Positions 1 to 7,654 of a stretch of DNA of 64,000 bases are shown in pieces (the stretch's first letter is position 1; each line of letters begins with the position of its first letter). The notes beneath the pieces were generated by a model. The model was not told the DNA's origin, did not search any database, and saw only the letters and a list, made by a program, of their open reading frames with translations. Location of the stretch: NCBI GenBank assembly GCA_002011035.2, contig MTLY02000003.1, forward strand, positions 365,194-429,193. The letters run 5' to 3'. Source of the stretch: Candidatus Hecatella orcuttiae. Lineage in GTDB: Archaea > Thermoproteota > Bathyarchaeia > Hecatellales > Hecatellaceae. The translations under genes and the position numbers were made by a program.

Positions 1-412
1 TTTTAACAAGGTTTTTATTACTCATGCTTTTGAGCATAGCGGTAATCCTGAACTGTTACTGAGAGAACTCACGAGGGTTTCTAAAACGCAAGTGACGATA
101 ATCGTGCCAAACGCTTTAGCGCTTTTCTATTTTGCCATCTATTTAATAACTGCTCATAGATGGAATGCTGTGAGAAGTTGGCTTTATGGTGTTGGGCAAT
201 CTCCTTCAGCACGACATAGAAGGATTTACACTCCGTTTTCACTTTACAGGTTTATACAGAGGGAAGGGTTTAGATTAAGCGTAAAGACGAAGTCACGTTG
301 GTATTACAGAAGGTGCATGAGGATGTTGATGGGAATTTTAAGTAAAATTTCAGTGGTTTTTGGCGACGAAGTCGAAGCGACGATATACTTAGAAGAAGCG
401 GGAACTAACTGA
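1..412 (+). CDS. SAM-dependent methyltransferase, C-terminal part (cut by window start)
   Basis: The open frame enters from the left edge (phase starts at base 2) and stops at TGA 410-412. The first visible residues, THAFEHSGNPELLLRELTRV then TIIVPN, match the motif after the SAM-binding core of class I (type 11) methyltransferases, where an EH.P..LL.E..R segment is followed by a strand ending in PN. The N-terminal half with the glycine-rich SAM loop lies outside the window. The rest is basic and poorly conserved. It precedes a glycosyltransferase on the same strand, so a role in surface polysaccharide or lipid decoration is plausible, but the substrate cannot be read. Confidence 0.6.
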   Translation, partial: FNKVFITHAFEHSGNPELLLRELTRVSKTQVTIIVPNALALFYFAIYLITAHRWNAVRSWLYGVGQSPSARHRRIYTPFSLYRFIQREGFRLSVKTKSRWYYRRCMRMLMGILSKISVVFGDEVEATIYLEEAGTN

Positions 413-470
413 TCGTGAAGCATTCATAACTTAGTCTAATGTCTTCCCGGAGAAGTGATGGCGGGGAACC

Positions 471-1406
471 ATGAACCTCTTCTGGTTAACACTGCACTAT
501 ACACCTAAGAAGCCGCTGGGAGGCGTTAACAGATATAGCGTGGAAGTGGTGGAAAGGCTTAAACGATTTATCGACGTTAAAGTTATTCACGACGGAAAAC
601 CTTGGATTGGGACCTCCATCTGGGTTTTAAAAACAGCCCTAAAACTAAGAAAGTTAAAGAAGGATGAGCCTTCGATAATACATGCAGCAAATTTTAGAGC
701 AGCGTTGCCACCGGCTTTGGCGGAGAAAAAATTTGTTTTAACCTTCCATGATGTAGCGCCCATGAGAATGTATAAGTTTAGAGGTTATCTCCAAAGGTTG
801 GCGGCTAGAAAGGCTGCGGCCATAATAACCCCAACGAACGCCGTTAGAGAAGCCTTACTCAGGGAAGCACCCAACGTCGCCGATAAGGTTAGGGTGATTC
901 CTAATGGCGTTGATTGTAGAAAATTTAAACCCATCCTAAAGGAAAAATCTGAAAAACCAACCATAGGTTATGTGGGTAGGAGGGCAGCTTATAAGGTTAG
1001 TCTTATTCCAAGGATAGTCAGATTACTTCCATCCTATTACAGGTTTAAATTTGCTGAAGGAGATCTTGACGACACTCAGCTTTGCATTTTTTATAACTCA
1101 TGTCATTTAATTCTTGTTTCAAGCCCGCCATATGCTGAAGGTTTTTCGCTCGTAACGGTTGAAGCCTTAGCGTGCGGGACACCGGTTGTAGCGACCGATA
1201 ATCCGGCCATCAGAGAAATCGTGAACGGTTATGCATTTTATAGCAGATATGAAGTCGAAGAGTTTGTTAAAAAAATTAGGTGGGTAATCGAAAACTATGA
1301 TGATGCAAGGAAAAAGGCGTTAGAAGGAAGGAAGTATGTGGATGAAAACCTAGACTGGGATAAAACGGCGGCCATGAACCTCAAATTATATAAAGAACTA
1401 CTCTAG
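471..1406 (+). CDS. Glycosyltransferase family 4 (GT-B fold)
   Basis: A 311-residue protein with a GT-B layout. The N-terminal acceptor domain begins LHYTPKKPLGGVNRYS, the glycine-rich start typical of GT4 enzymes. The C-terminal donor domain carries PNGVDCRKFKP and then SPPYAEGFSLVTVEALACG, where the glutamates of the E-x7-E motif contact the nucleotide sugar. Together these say retaining glycosyl transfer from an NDP-sugar, probably in cell-surface glycan or glycolipid assembly. It ends in TAG, and the local sequence is clearly more AT-rich than the block starting at 1.87 kb, a sign of different origin. The sugar is unknown. Confidence 0.85.
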   Translation: MNLFWLTLHYTPKKPLGGVNRYSVEVVERLKRFIDVKVIHDGKPWIGTSIWVLKTALKLRKLKKDEPSIIHAANFRAALPPALAEKKFVLTFHDVAPMRMYKFRGYLQRLAARKAAAIITPTNAVREALLREAPNVADKVRVIPNGVDCRKFKPILKEKSEKPTIGYVGRRAAYKVSLIPRIVRLLPSYYRFKFAEGDLDDTQLCIFYNSCHLILVSSPPYAEGFSLVTVEALACGTPVVATDNPAIREIVNGYAFYSRYEVEEFVKKIRWVIENYDDARKKALEGRKYVDENLDWDKTAAMNLKLYKELL

Positions 1407-1867
1407 ACGGTAAAACCCTCTCTACCTGAAGAAGACTACGAACTGGTAACTAGTTAAAAATAAAAGATTAGATCCGAATATTTTTTTAGTACGGCTAACA
1501 ATATCCTTTAGATGTAGCGTTAAATAGCTTATAAAGCAACCTCGGTGGTAACAGGGCTACCCTTAGCCATGTTCGCCAACCAACGCTTAACCGAGTATCC
1601 TGAAAATAGGAATAATTTTTGGAAGTTTTTCCAGCTTCGAATGTTCCTAGAAGGGGCTGCCTTATACCAGAAATTCGCTTAGGGGTATAGATACGGCAGG
1701 TTTCTTTGAGGATGGACGGATTCTGCCAGATACTAGAAAAAGTAGCTTTCATCATAAAATTAATTCTTGTCGCTTGATTTTGAGTTGCGAATCTGCCTTT
1801 TTGGAATCCCTTGTGAAGTGAGATAATGTATTAAAGCGAGGTCTTAACCCTTAGGTGCTGGTGGGAA
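1407..1867. other. Intergenic region, 460 bp, no supported gene
   Basis: AT-rich spacer at the composition boundary between the glycosyltransferase and the GC-rich housekeeping block. A minus-strand open frame exists at 1495-1755, but it has no recognisable motif or ribosome-binding site. I see no tRNA, repeat or clear terminator here. Confidence 0.5.
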
Positions 1868-2725
1868 TTGAAGCCAGGTCTGCCGTTGCTTTTGCTGCTG
1901 GGGACGATGAGGGTTCAGCGGACGCTGCCCAGCGCGGCCTCTTCAGCTGCCTCTCTTGTCTTGGTAGGGTTGACCTCGGAGCTGTGGAGGTTTCTCCTCT
2001 TCCCCCTGAGCATGGCCTTGTTCCACATGGCTTCCAGCGTGGTCAACGACCTCTCCGATTGCTCCGTGGACAGGGTGAACGTCCCTGGGAGGGCGCTGCC
2101 TTCCGGAAGGGTGTCGCGGGGATTCCTTCAGGCGCTGTTCGTTCTCCTCTTCGGAGGCGGGCTTCTTGCAGCTTTTGCGCTGGATTTCCTCTACTTCCTC
2201 GCCGCGGGGACTTTCGGCTTTATTTACGTTTTAGCCTACAGCTACGGTCCCTCTTTCAAAAATCGCCCCTTAGGCTCGTTTGCATACTATACTCTTTCAG
2301 GCTCTGCGGCTCCCTATGTCATGGCGTCGCTGATGGCGCGGAGCCTCGGCTTCGACAGCCTAGTCTTCGCTTCCCTCTTAGCCTTGCTGGCTACCTGCGC
2401 AGTGATGGGGTCGATGGGTGATTATGAGGGGGATCTCCGAGGGGGGAAGAAAACTCTCCCAGTGGCTTTGGGATTCGACAGAGCCAGACGGGTGCTCGCG
2501 GCCATGGTCTTGGGCGCTGCGGCAGCATATCCGGCTCTCTACCATGTCTTCAGTTTTTCACCCGCTTTTCCCATCTTCGCCGTGCTGCCCCTAAGCCTCA
2601 GAGCGGCTCTGTTCTATCTGGTTTTACGCTGCAATAATCCTCAAGCCTTCCGAAGGCTCAGCCCCTTGTACAGGGTTCTCATAGCCGCGGACATGACTGT
2701 CTTGGCTTTGACTTGGGAAGGTTGA
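1868..2725 (+). CDS. UbiA-family prenyltransferase
   Basis: A polytopic membrane protein of 285 residues. It has both aspartate-rich motifs of UbiA prenyltransferases: NDLSDCSVDRVN near residue 61 (NDxxDxxxD) and GDYEGDLRGGKKTLP near residue 183. These bind the prenyl diphosphate through Mg2+. Archaeal members make digeranylgeranylglyceryl phosphate for ether lipids or prenylate quinone-type acceptors. Which one applies cannot be settled here, although a geranylgeranyl-reductase-type flavoprotein lies at 24.2-25.5 kb. The start is taken as TTG 1868 behind GGTGGG; ATG 1907 is an alternative that removes 13 residues. Confidence 0.8.
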   Translation: MKPGLPLLLLLGTMRVQRTLPSAASSAASLVLVGLTSELWRFLLFPLSMALFHMASSVVNDLSDCSVDRVNVPGRALPSGRVSRGFLQALFVLLFGGGLLAAFALDFLYFLAAGTFGFIYVLAYSYGPSFKNRPLGSFAYYTLSGSAAPYVMASLMARSLGFDSLVFASLLALLATCAVMGSMGDYEGDLRGGKKTLPVALGFDRARRVLAAMVLGAAAAYPALYHVFSFSPAFPIFAVLPLSLRAALFYLVLRCNNPQAFRRLSPLYRVLIAADMTVLALTWEG

Positions 2726-2832
2726 AGGGTTGCCTTTTTCTCAAGGGAGGGGAAACACTAAAAGTAGGTTTCCTTCTATCTTAGGTGGAGGCTTCTCCGA
2801 CCGTTGAGGGGGAATGAAACCTGGCCCGGTGG

Positions 2833-4833
2833 ATGATCGGCTCCGCTTGGCCGTACATCAACTACATGCCTCACCTAGGGACCATCATAGGCTCCGTTCT
2901 CTCCGCGGATGTGGCGGCCAGATACCTGAGGATGAAGGGAGAGGACGTGGTCCTCGTCAGCGGCTCGGATGAGCATGGAACCCCCATCGAACTGGAGGCG
3001 GTCAGGCAGGGGATTCCCCCGAAAAAGCTCACCGACGAAAACCACCGGAAGGTTAAGAAGCTGTTTGAAAGGTGGGCGCTTTCCTTCGACAACTACACCC
3101 GAACGGAGAGCCCTGTCCACATCAGGTTCGTCCAGGATTTTTTCAGAAAAATCTACTCCAACGGCTACATCTTCACTGAGGAGGTGGTCTTCCCCCACTG
3201 CCCCCGCTGCCGCCGTTTTCTACCGGACAGGTTTATTCAGGGGAAATGCCCCCGCTGCGGCTTCGAAGCCGCCCGGGGAGACCAGTGTGACGCCTGCGGC
3301 TGGCCTTTGGATCCCTCCAAGCTTGTGGAGCCGGTTTGCGCCCTCTGCGGGGAAACCCCCAGCCCTAAGACGACCAAGCACTGGTATTTCGACCTGCCTC
3401 GCTTTACCCATCAACTGGAAAGCTATGTCAAGGAGAATCCCCGCCTGCCTGAGAACGCCCGGAACTTCTCCCTGAACCTGATCCGGGAGGGCTTGAAGCC
3501 TAGGCCTATAACCCGGGATACGGAGTGGGGTATCCCCGCTCCCTTCCCAGGCGCGGAGGGTAAGACTATCTACGTGTGGATGGAGGCGGTCTTGGGATAT
3601 GTTTCCGCCACCTTGGAGCATTTCCAGCGGCTGGGGCAGGAGGACCGGTGGAGGGATTTCTGGCTTGACCCGGAGGCCAGAACCGTCTACTTCATCGGGA
3701 AGGACAACATTCCCTTCCACACCATCATCCTCCCTGCGCTCCTTCTGGCTTCGGGGGAAGGCTACAACCTTCCTTGGACGGTGAACTCCACGGAGTTCCT
3801 GATGTTCGAGGGGCAGAAGTTTTCCAAAAGCCGCCGGATAGGCATCTGGATCGATGAGGCGCTGCGGATGTTCCCAGCGGACTATTGGAGGTACACCCTC
3901 ATTTCCATAAGGCCTGAGGTCAAGGACACCAGCTTCTCCTGGAGCACCTTCTTGGAGAAGGTTAACTCCGACCTCAACGACACCTTCGGAAACTTGGTCC
4001 ACAGGACGCTGACCTTCATTGGCAGGCATTTTGAAGGAAAAATTCCTACCCCTGAAGCCTTGGACATCTACGACGGGGAAATGTTGAAGGTTGCCAAAGA
4101 AGCGCAGAAAGAGTTTGAAAGAAACTTGGAGCAGTTTAAGCTTCAAGCCGCCGTTCTAACCGTCATGGACCTCGCCCGGAAAGCCAACAAGTACGTCAAC
4201 GACAAAGAACCTTGGAGAACCGTGAAAACAGAGCCCTCCAAGGCAGCGGCCACCCTCTACGTGGCTGCCAAGATTGTGAAAACCCTAGGCATCCTCCTAC
4301 AGCCCTTCATTCCCTCCACGGCGGATGTGCTTCTGGAAAAATTCGGAGTAAAACCGGGGGAGTCCCGGAAACTTTGGGATGAACTCCGGAAAGAACTAGC
4401 CTCCGGGCAGAAGCTGGGCAAACCTAAAGTTCTCTTTAAGAAGACAAGTTTGGAGGAGGTGGAGAAAAAGCTGAAAGAACTGGAGCAGGCTGGGAAAAAG
4501 GAGGAAAGGATTTCAGCGGAGGAGCTTTCAAGGCTAAACTTGAGGGTAGGCCGGATCGTCGATGTTCAACCGGTAGCCGGGTCGAGGAAGCTTCTCCGGT
4601 TGAAGATAGACCTAGGAGAGGAGGGTGTGAAAGCAGCGGCAGCCGGCTTGGGCGAGTGCTACCAGCCTGAGGAGCTGAGGGATAGGCTGGTGGCGGTGGT
4701 GGCTAACATTCAGCCTGTCAAAATCTTAGGCGTCCACTCTGAGGTCATGGTGCTGGCCGCCGACGACGGCACGGGGAAGTTCGCCTTGCTGACTCCGGAC
4801 AGGGCTGTGAAATCAGGGAGCAAGATACGCTGA
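2833..4833 (+). CDS. metG: Methionyl-tRNA synthetase
   Basis: Charges tRNA-Met. The protein (666 residues) shows the HIGH-like motif HLGT in PYINYMPHLGT, the zinc-knuckle insert with CPRC, CPRCG, CDACG and CALCG, and the KMSKS motif as KFSKS. The alpha-helical anticodon-binding domain follows. A C-terminal tRNA-binding (EMAPII/Arc1p-type OB-fold) domain begins near residue 560 at RLNLRVGRIVDV. The start is uncertain: ATG 2833 gives MIGSAWPY, but the frame is open for six more codons upstream (from 2818), so a non-ATG start just before is possible. Its stop overlaps the ATG of the PHP gene (TGATG), indicating co-translation. Confidence 0.95.
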   Translation: MIGSAWPYINYMPHLGTIIGSVLSADVAARYLRMKGEDVVLVSGSDEHGTPIELEAVRQGIPPKKLTDENHRKVKKLFERWALSFDNYTRTESPVHIRFVQDFFRKIYSNGYIFTEEVVFPHCPRCRRFLPDRFIQGKCPRCGFEAARGDQCDACGWPLDPSKLVEPVCALCGETPSPKTTKHWYFDLPRFTHQLESYVKENPRLPENARNFSLNLIREGLKPRPITRDTEWGIPAPFPGAEGKTIYVWMEAVLGYVSATLEHFQRLGQEDRWRDFWLDPEARTVYFIGKDNIPFHTIILPALLLASGEGYNLPWTVNSTEFLMFEGQKFSKSRRIGIWIDEALRMFPADYWRYTLISIRPEVKDTSFSWSTFLEKVNSDLNDTFGNLVHRTLTFIGRHFEGKIPTPEALDIYDGEMLKVAKEAQKEFERNLEQFKLQAAVLTVMDLARKANKYVNDKEPWRTVKTEPSKAAATLYVAAKIVKTLGILLQPFIPSTADVLLEKFGVKPGESRKLWDELRKELASGQKLGKPKVLFKKTSLEEVEKKLKELEQAGKKEERISAEELSRLNLRVGRIVDVQPVAGSRKLLRLKIDLGEEGVKAAAAGLGECYQPEELRDRLVAVVANIQPVKILGVHSEVMVLAADDGTGKFALLTPDRAVKSGSKIR

Positions 4834-5504
4834 TGCAGCTTAAACTCGACCTCCACGTTCACACAGTCTACTCGGGGGACAGTGTCATCACCCTTAAAAA
4901 AGCCGTGGAGGCCGCTGAGAAGGCGGGACTGGACGGCATAGCCATAACCGACCACGACACCGTTGATGCTTTAAAGGAGATACCCTCCCACTCCTCCATT
5001 CTCATTCTCGAAGGCATAGAAGTCTCCAGTCTCCAAGGCCACATCCTAGGCCTAGGAGTCTCAGCGCGCATCCCACAAGGCCTCCCCGCATCCGACACCG
5101 TTGACAGAATCCGCCGTCTGGGAGGTGTGGCGGTGGTGGCCCATCCCTTCAACTTCCTGAAGAGAAGCCTAAACGGCGAGGCCATTAGGCGGCTGAAGCC
5201 TGACGCCGTGGAGGCTATCAACGCCTCATCCATTCTGCCCCTTACCATCCGGAAGGCTGTGCAGGCTGCGAGGGAACTGGGCCTCCCCCAGGTGGGGGGG
5301 AGCGACTCCCATATCCCCGAGACCATCGGGAAAGCCTACACGCTGGTGGAGGTGGAGGAAGCCAGCCGGGAGGCTGTTCTCCAAGCCCTCAAGGCTGGGA
5401 AAACCAGGGCGGAGGGGAGGAAGATCTCTCCCGTGGATTTTCTGCGCAAGATAGGCTGGCAGATGAAGATAAAAGGGGGATGCACGTTCCTCCCCTTCAG
5501 ATGA
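4833..5504 (+). CDS. PHP-domain metal-dependent phosphoesterase
   Basis: A 223-residue PHP domain. Metal ligands are visible as DLHVHTVYSGD at the N-terminus, TDHDTVD near residue 41, VVAHPFN and the C-terminal GSDSH. Family members hydrolyse phosphoesters, for example nucleoside 3',5'-bisphosphates or short RNA ends, using a trinuclear metal centre. No polymerase domain is attached. The start ATG overlaps the metG stop by one base, so it is translationally coupled to metG. The substrate is not deducible. Confidence 0.85.
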   Translation: MQLKLDLHVHTVYSGDSVITLKKAVEAAEKAGLDGIAITDHDTVDALKEIPSHSSILILEGIEVSSLQGHILGLGVSARIPQGLPASDTVDRIRRLGGVAVVAHPFNFLKRSLNGEAIRRLKPDAVEAINASSILPLTIRKAVQAARELGLPQVGGSDSHIPETIGKAYTLVEVEEASREAVLQALKAGKTRAEGRKISPVDFLRKIGWQMKIKGGCTFLPFR

Positions 5505-5595
5505 AAGTTTTCCCTTCAGCCCTCGCGCAGCTCAACTTTTCCGGGATGAAACTTTTTTGAGAGGCTACTCTAAAAACAACTTGGGAAAGCGGCTG

Positions 5596-6057
5596 TTGAA
5601 AGTCTACACCGTGGGGCATTCCACTCGAAGCCTTCCAGAGTTTCTGAGGCTTCTCAAAGCCTACAGTGTCCGCGTCCTCGTTGACGTGCGCAGGTTTCCC
5701 GGCTCCAAGAAGTTTCCCCATTTCAACAGAGAAAACTTGGAGGCAGTGCTCCCCCGGAAAGGTATCCGCTATCTCTGGCTGGGAAAGTCTTTGGGGGGAT
5801 TCAGGAAGGGAGGCTACCGTGAGCATCTGAAGACCCCGGAGTTCAAGACGGGACTTGAGAAGGTGACTGAGACAGCGGCTGAGGCCTCCGCAGCCATCAT
5901 GTGCGCTGAAGCCCTATGGTTTCGATGCCATCGGAGGTTCATAGCCGACAGGCTGGCTCGCCGCGGATTCACGGTCCTCCACATCTTGGATGAGAAGAGG
6001 ACGTATCTCCACCGCCTAGGCCGCCGAGTTCGGGGGGAGGCGGAGGCTAAAACCTAA
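5596..6057 (+). CDS. DUF488 family protein
   Basis: The conserved DUF488 start KVYTVGHSTRSLPEFLRLL is present, followed by LVDVRRFPGSKKFPHFN and, near the end, a Cys/Arg/His segment (CAEALWFRCHRRFIADRLAR) characteristic of the family. No biochemical function is established for the family. I place the start at TTG 5596, next to the conserved beginning; the frame is open to TTG 5557, which would add 13 residues. It ends TAA and overlaps the 3' end of the convergent sugar kinase by 4 bp. Confidence 0.75.
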   Translation: MKVYTVGHSTRSLPEFLRLLKAYSVRVLVDVRRFPGSKKFPHFNRENLEAVLPRKGIRYLWLGKSLGGFRKGGYREHLKTPEFKTGLEKVTETAAEASAAIMCAEALWFRCHRRFIADRLARRGFTVLHILDEKRTYLHRLGRRVRGEAEAKT

Positions 6058-7001
6058 GGCTTTTCGCCTAGGAATTCCTCCAAGACCGACTGGACGGTGC
6101 CTTCCCTCAGCTTCAGAACGTGGTAGGCTATGTCCTCCAGGCTTTTCAGCCTCAGCCTCCTAAGCCTTTCGAAGCCCCATCCCAAGCATTTCACGGCGGA
6201 GATGAGGCAGGCGGCCACCACCGCCTTGGTCCAGTCTCGGCTCAGCGCGTAGGCTGCCAGAAGGGTGCCGCACCAGGTGTCCCCGGCGCCGGTGGTATCC
6301 TTCAACGTCGCCTTCAACCCGCTGAGGGCGGGAATCATCTGCATCCGTCCCTCCTCCACGAGGATGGCTCCCATCTGGCCTAGGGTCACAGCGAGCCTTT
6401 TGGCTTTGAGGGCTGAGAGGGCGGAGGTGAGGCTGCCTGTTTCAGCCAAGGCTGAGGCCTCTTGGTCGTTGACCACCATGAGGTCTGCCTTTTCAGCCAG
6501 CTTCCTCAGGATTCGCCTATTTTCAGCCTTCCCCAAGTAATCGGGGGAGCTGTGGATGGAAACCCAGGTTTCAGGGCAGAGCTTCCTGATTCTCGCCGCA
6601 AATTTCTCCACCTTCTGAGGCCGCATGGGGGCTAGGTGGACGTAAACGTCCCGGCTGACCCAGTGGGCTGGGAGGTCCGCTACCTTGATGGCTGCTCCAG
6701 CCCCCAGTCTGACCGCGTCGTAGCGGGCTTGAAAGTTTTGGTCGTAGCTGATGTCGAAGGAGGTGGTGGGAGCGTTTACTCTTCTGATGAGGGAGCCGGG
6801 AAAGGTAGAGTGGAGGAAGCTGAGCTGTTTGAAGTCCTTCCCCACCGCGGAGATGAGCTTAACCCTGTCGTAGAGAACCTTAGCGCCCAGCGCCGCGTAG
6901 AGGGCAGCCCCGCCCAGCTGAAGCCTTTCCCCCCACGGATTCCTGACCCGGTCGAGGGAAACATGTCCGATGAAGAGGAGGGTAGGCCCGGCCAAAGGCA
7001 A
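6054..7001 (-). CDS. PfkB-family carbohydrate/nucleoside kinase
   Basis: A 315-residue ribokinase-fold protein. The PfkB signature near the C-terminus, DTTGAGDTWCGTLLAAY, contains the catalytic Asp and anion-hole glycines. The N-terminal substrate region is IGHVSLDR with LQLGGAALYAA. It phosphorylates a sugar or nucleoside hydroxyl using ATP; archaeal relatives act on ribose, cytidine, adenosine or sugars of central metabolism, and the sequence does not choose among them. It ends in TAG and converges on the DUF488 gene. Confidence 0.85.
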   Translation of the reverse strand: MPLAGPTLLFIGHVSLDRVRNPWGERLQLGGAALYAALGAKVLYDRVKLISAVGKDFKQLSFLHSTFPGSLIRRVNAPTTSFDISYDQNFQARYDAVRLGAGAAIKVADLPAHWVSRDVYVHLAPMRPQKVEKFAARIRKLCPETWVSIHSSPDYLGKAENRRILRKLAEKADLMVVNDQEASALAETGSLTSALSALKAKRLAVTLGQMGAILVEEGRMQMIPALSGLKATLKDTTGAGDTWCGTLLAAYALSRDWTKAVVAACLISAVKCLGWGFERLRRLRLKSLEDIAYHVLKLREGTVQSVLEEFLGEKP

Positions 7002-7105
7002 CCATCAAAAATAAGACCGCCCCTAAACTTTTAACAGTATCTCCTTCTTGGCGACGGAGGCCGTGAGGCGTTCTATGGCACAGCCATCCATGGCCATGGA
7101 TTTTT

Positions 7106-7654
7106 TCAGCCGCCGGTTTTTTCCAGGCCGCTTACCACCAGGTCCAGCTGTTTGAGCCATTCTTCCACCTTGAGGTTGGGGAAGGACCAGGTGGCGTGGG
7201 GTTGATAGAAACGGTCGAGGGAGACGGTCTTAAGGCTGGGGGCGAAATGCTTCAACGCGGAGAGTATGACCCATTCCACATAATAATGGATGCCTCCCAC
7301 CAAGACCAGATCGTACCGGCCGGCTCCGTCTAAGCCTTTCCACCCCGGGTCGCAGAGCCGGTTGGCTATGTCCATGGCCGGCATCCAAACAGCGCCTTGG
7401 AAGCCTTTTTTGAGGAATTCTCCCACCGTCTGAGCGGTGGCCACCACCCCCATCTTCCCAGCTTTGGCTATGAGGACCGCGTAGTCGATGAGGCGCCTGT
7501 CGCCTAAGCCGGCTTGGGAGGCTTCGGGGCCTACGATGAGCAGCGGCCTTCTCGCCCTTCTGACCATGGCCACCACCACCTCAGGCTTGGTGATGACTGA
7601 AGCCTTCAAAGGCCCGGGGACTTCTGCCTTCTGCCAGGGTTCCGCTCTCATCAT
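7106..7654 (-). CDS. cdhB: CO dehydrogenase/acetyl-CoA synthase epsilon subunit
   Basis: The small (182-residue) CdhB subunit of the archaeal acetyl-CoA decarbonylase/synthase complex. It has the Rossmann-like segment RRPLLIVGPEA and the downstream DLVLVGGIHYYVEWVLS-type region. In the complex it associates tightly with CdhA. Its ATG follows the cdhA stop directly (TAAATG), so the two are co-translated in the order cdhA-cdhB. The other subunits (cdhC, D, E) are not in this window. Confidence 0.9.
   Translation of the reverse strand: MMRAEPWQKAEVPGPLKASVITKPEVVVAMVRRARRPLLIVGPEASQAGLGDRRLIDYAVLIAKAGKMGVVATAQTVGEFLKKGFQGAVWMPAMDIANRLCDPGWKGLDGAGRYDLVLVGGIHYYVEWVILSALKHFAPSLKTVSLDRFYQPHATWSFPNLKVEEWLKQLDLVVSGLEKTGG

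Noticed and set aside
1495-1755. Minus-strand open frame of 86 codons in the spacer after the glycosyltransferase
   Set aside because: No ribosome-binding site, no motif, and no sign of conservation can be judged from one sequence.
3220-4146. Long open frames antisense to metG, and similar ones antisense to cdhA, rfcL and acs
   Set aside because: They are by-products of GC-rich codon use opposite strongly supported genes.
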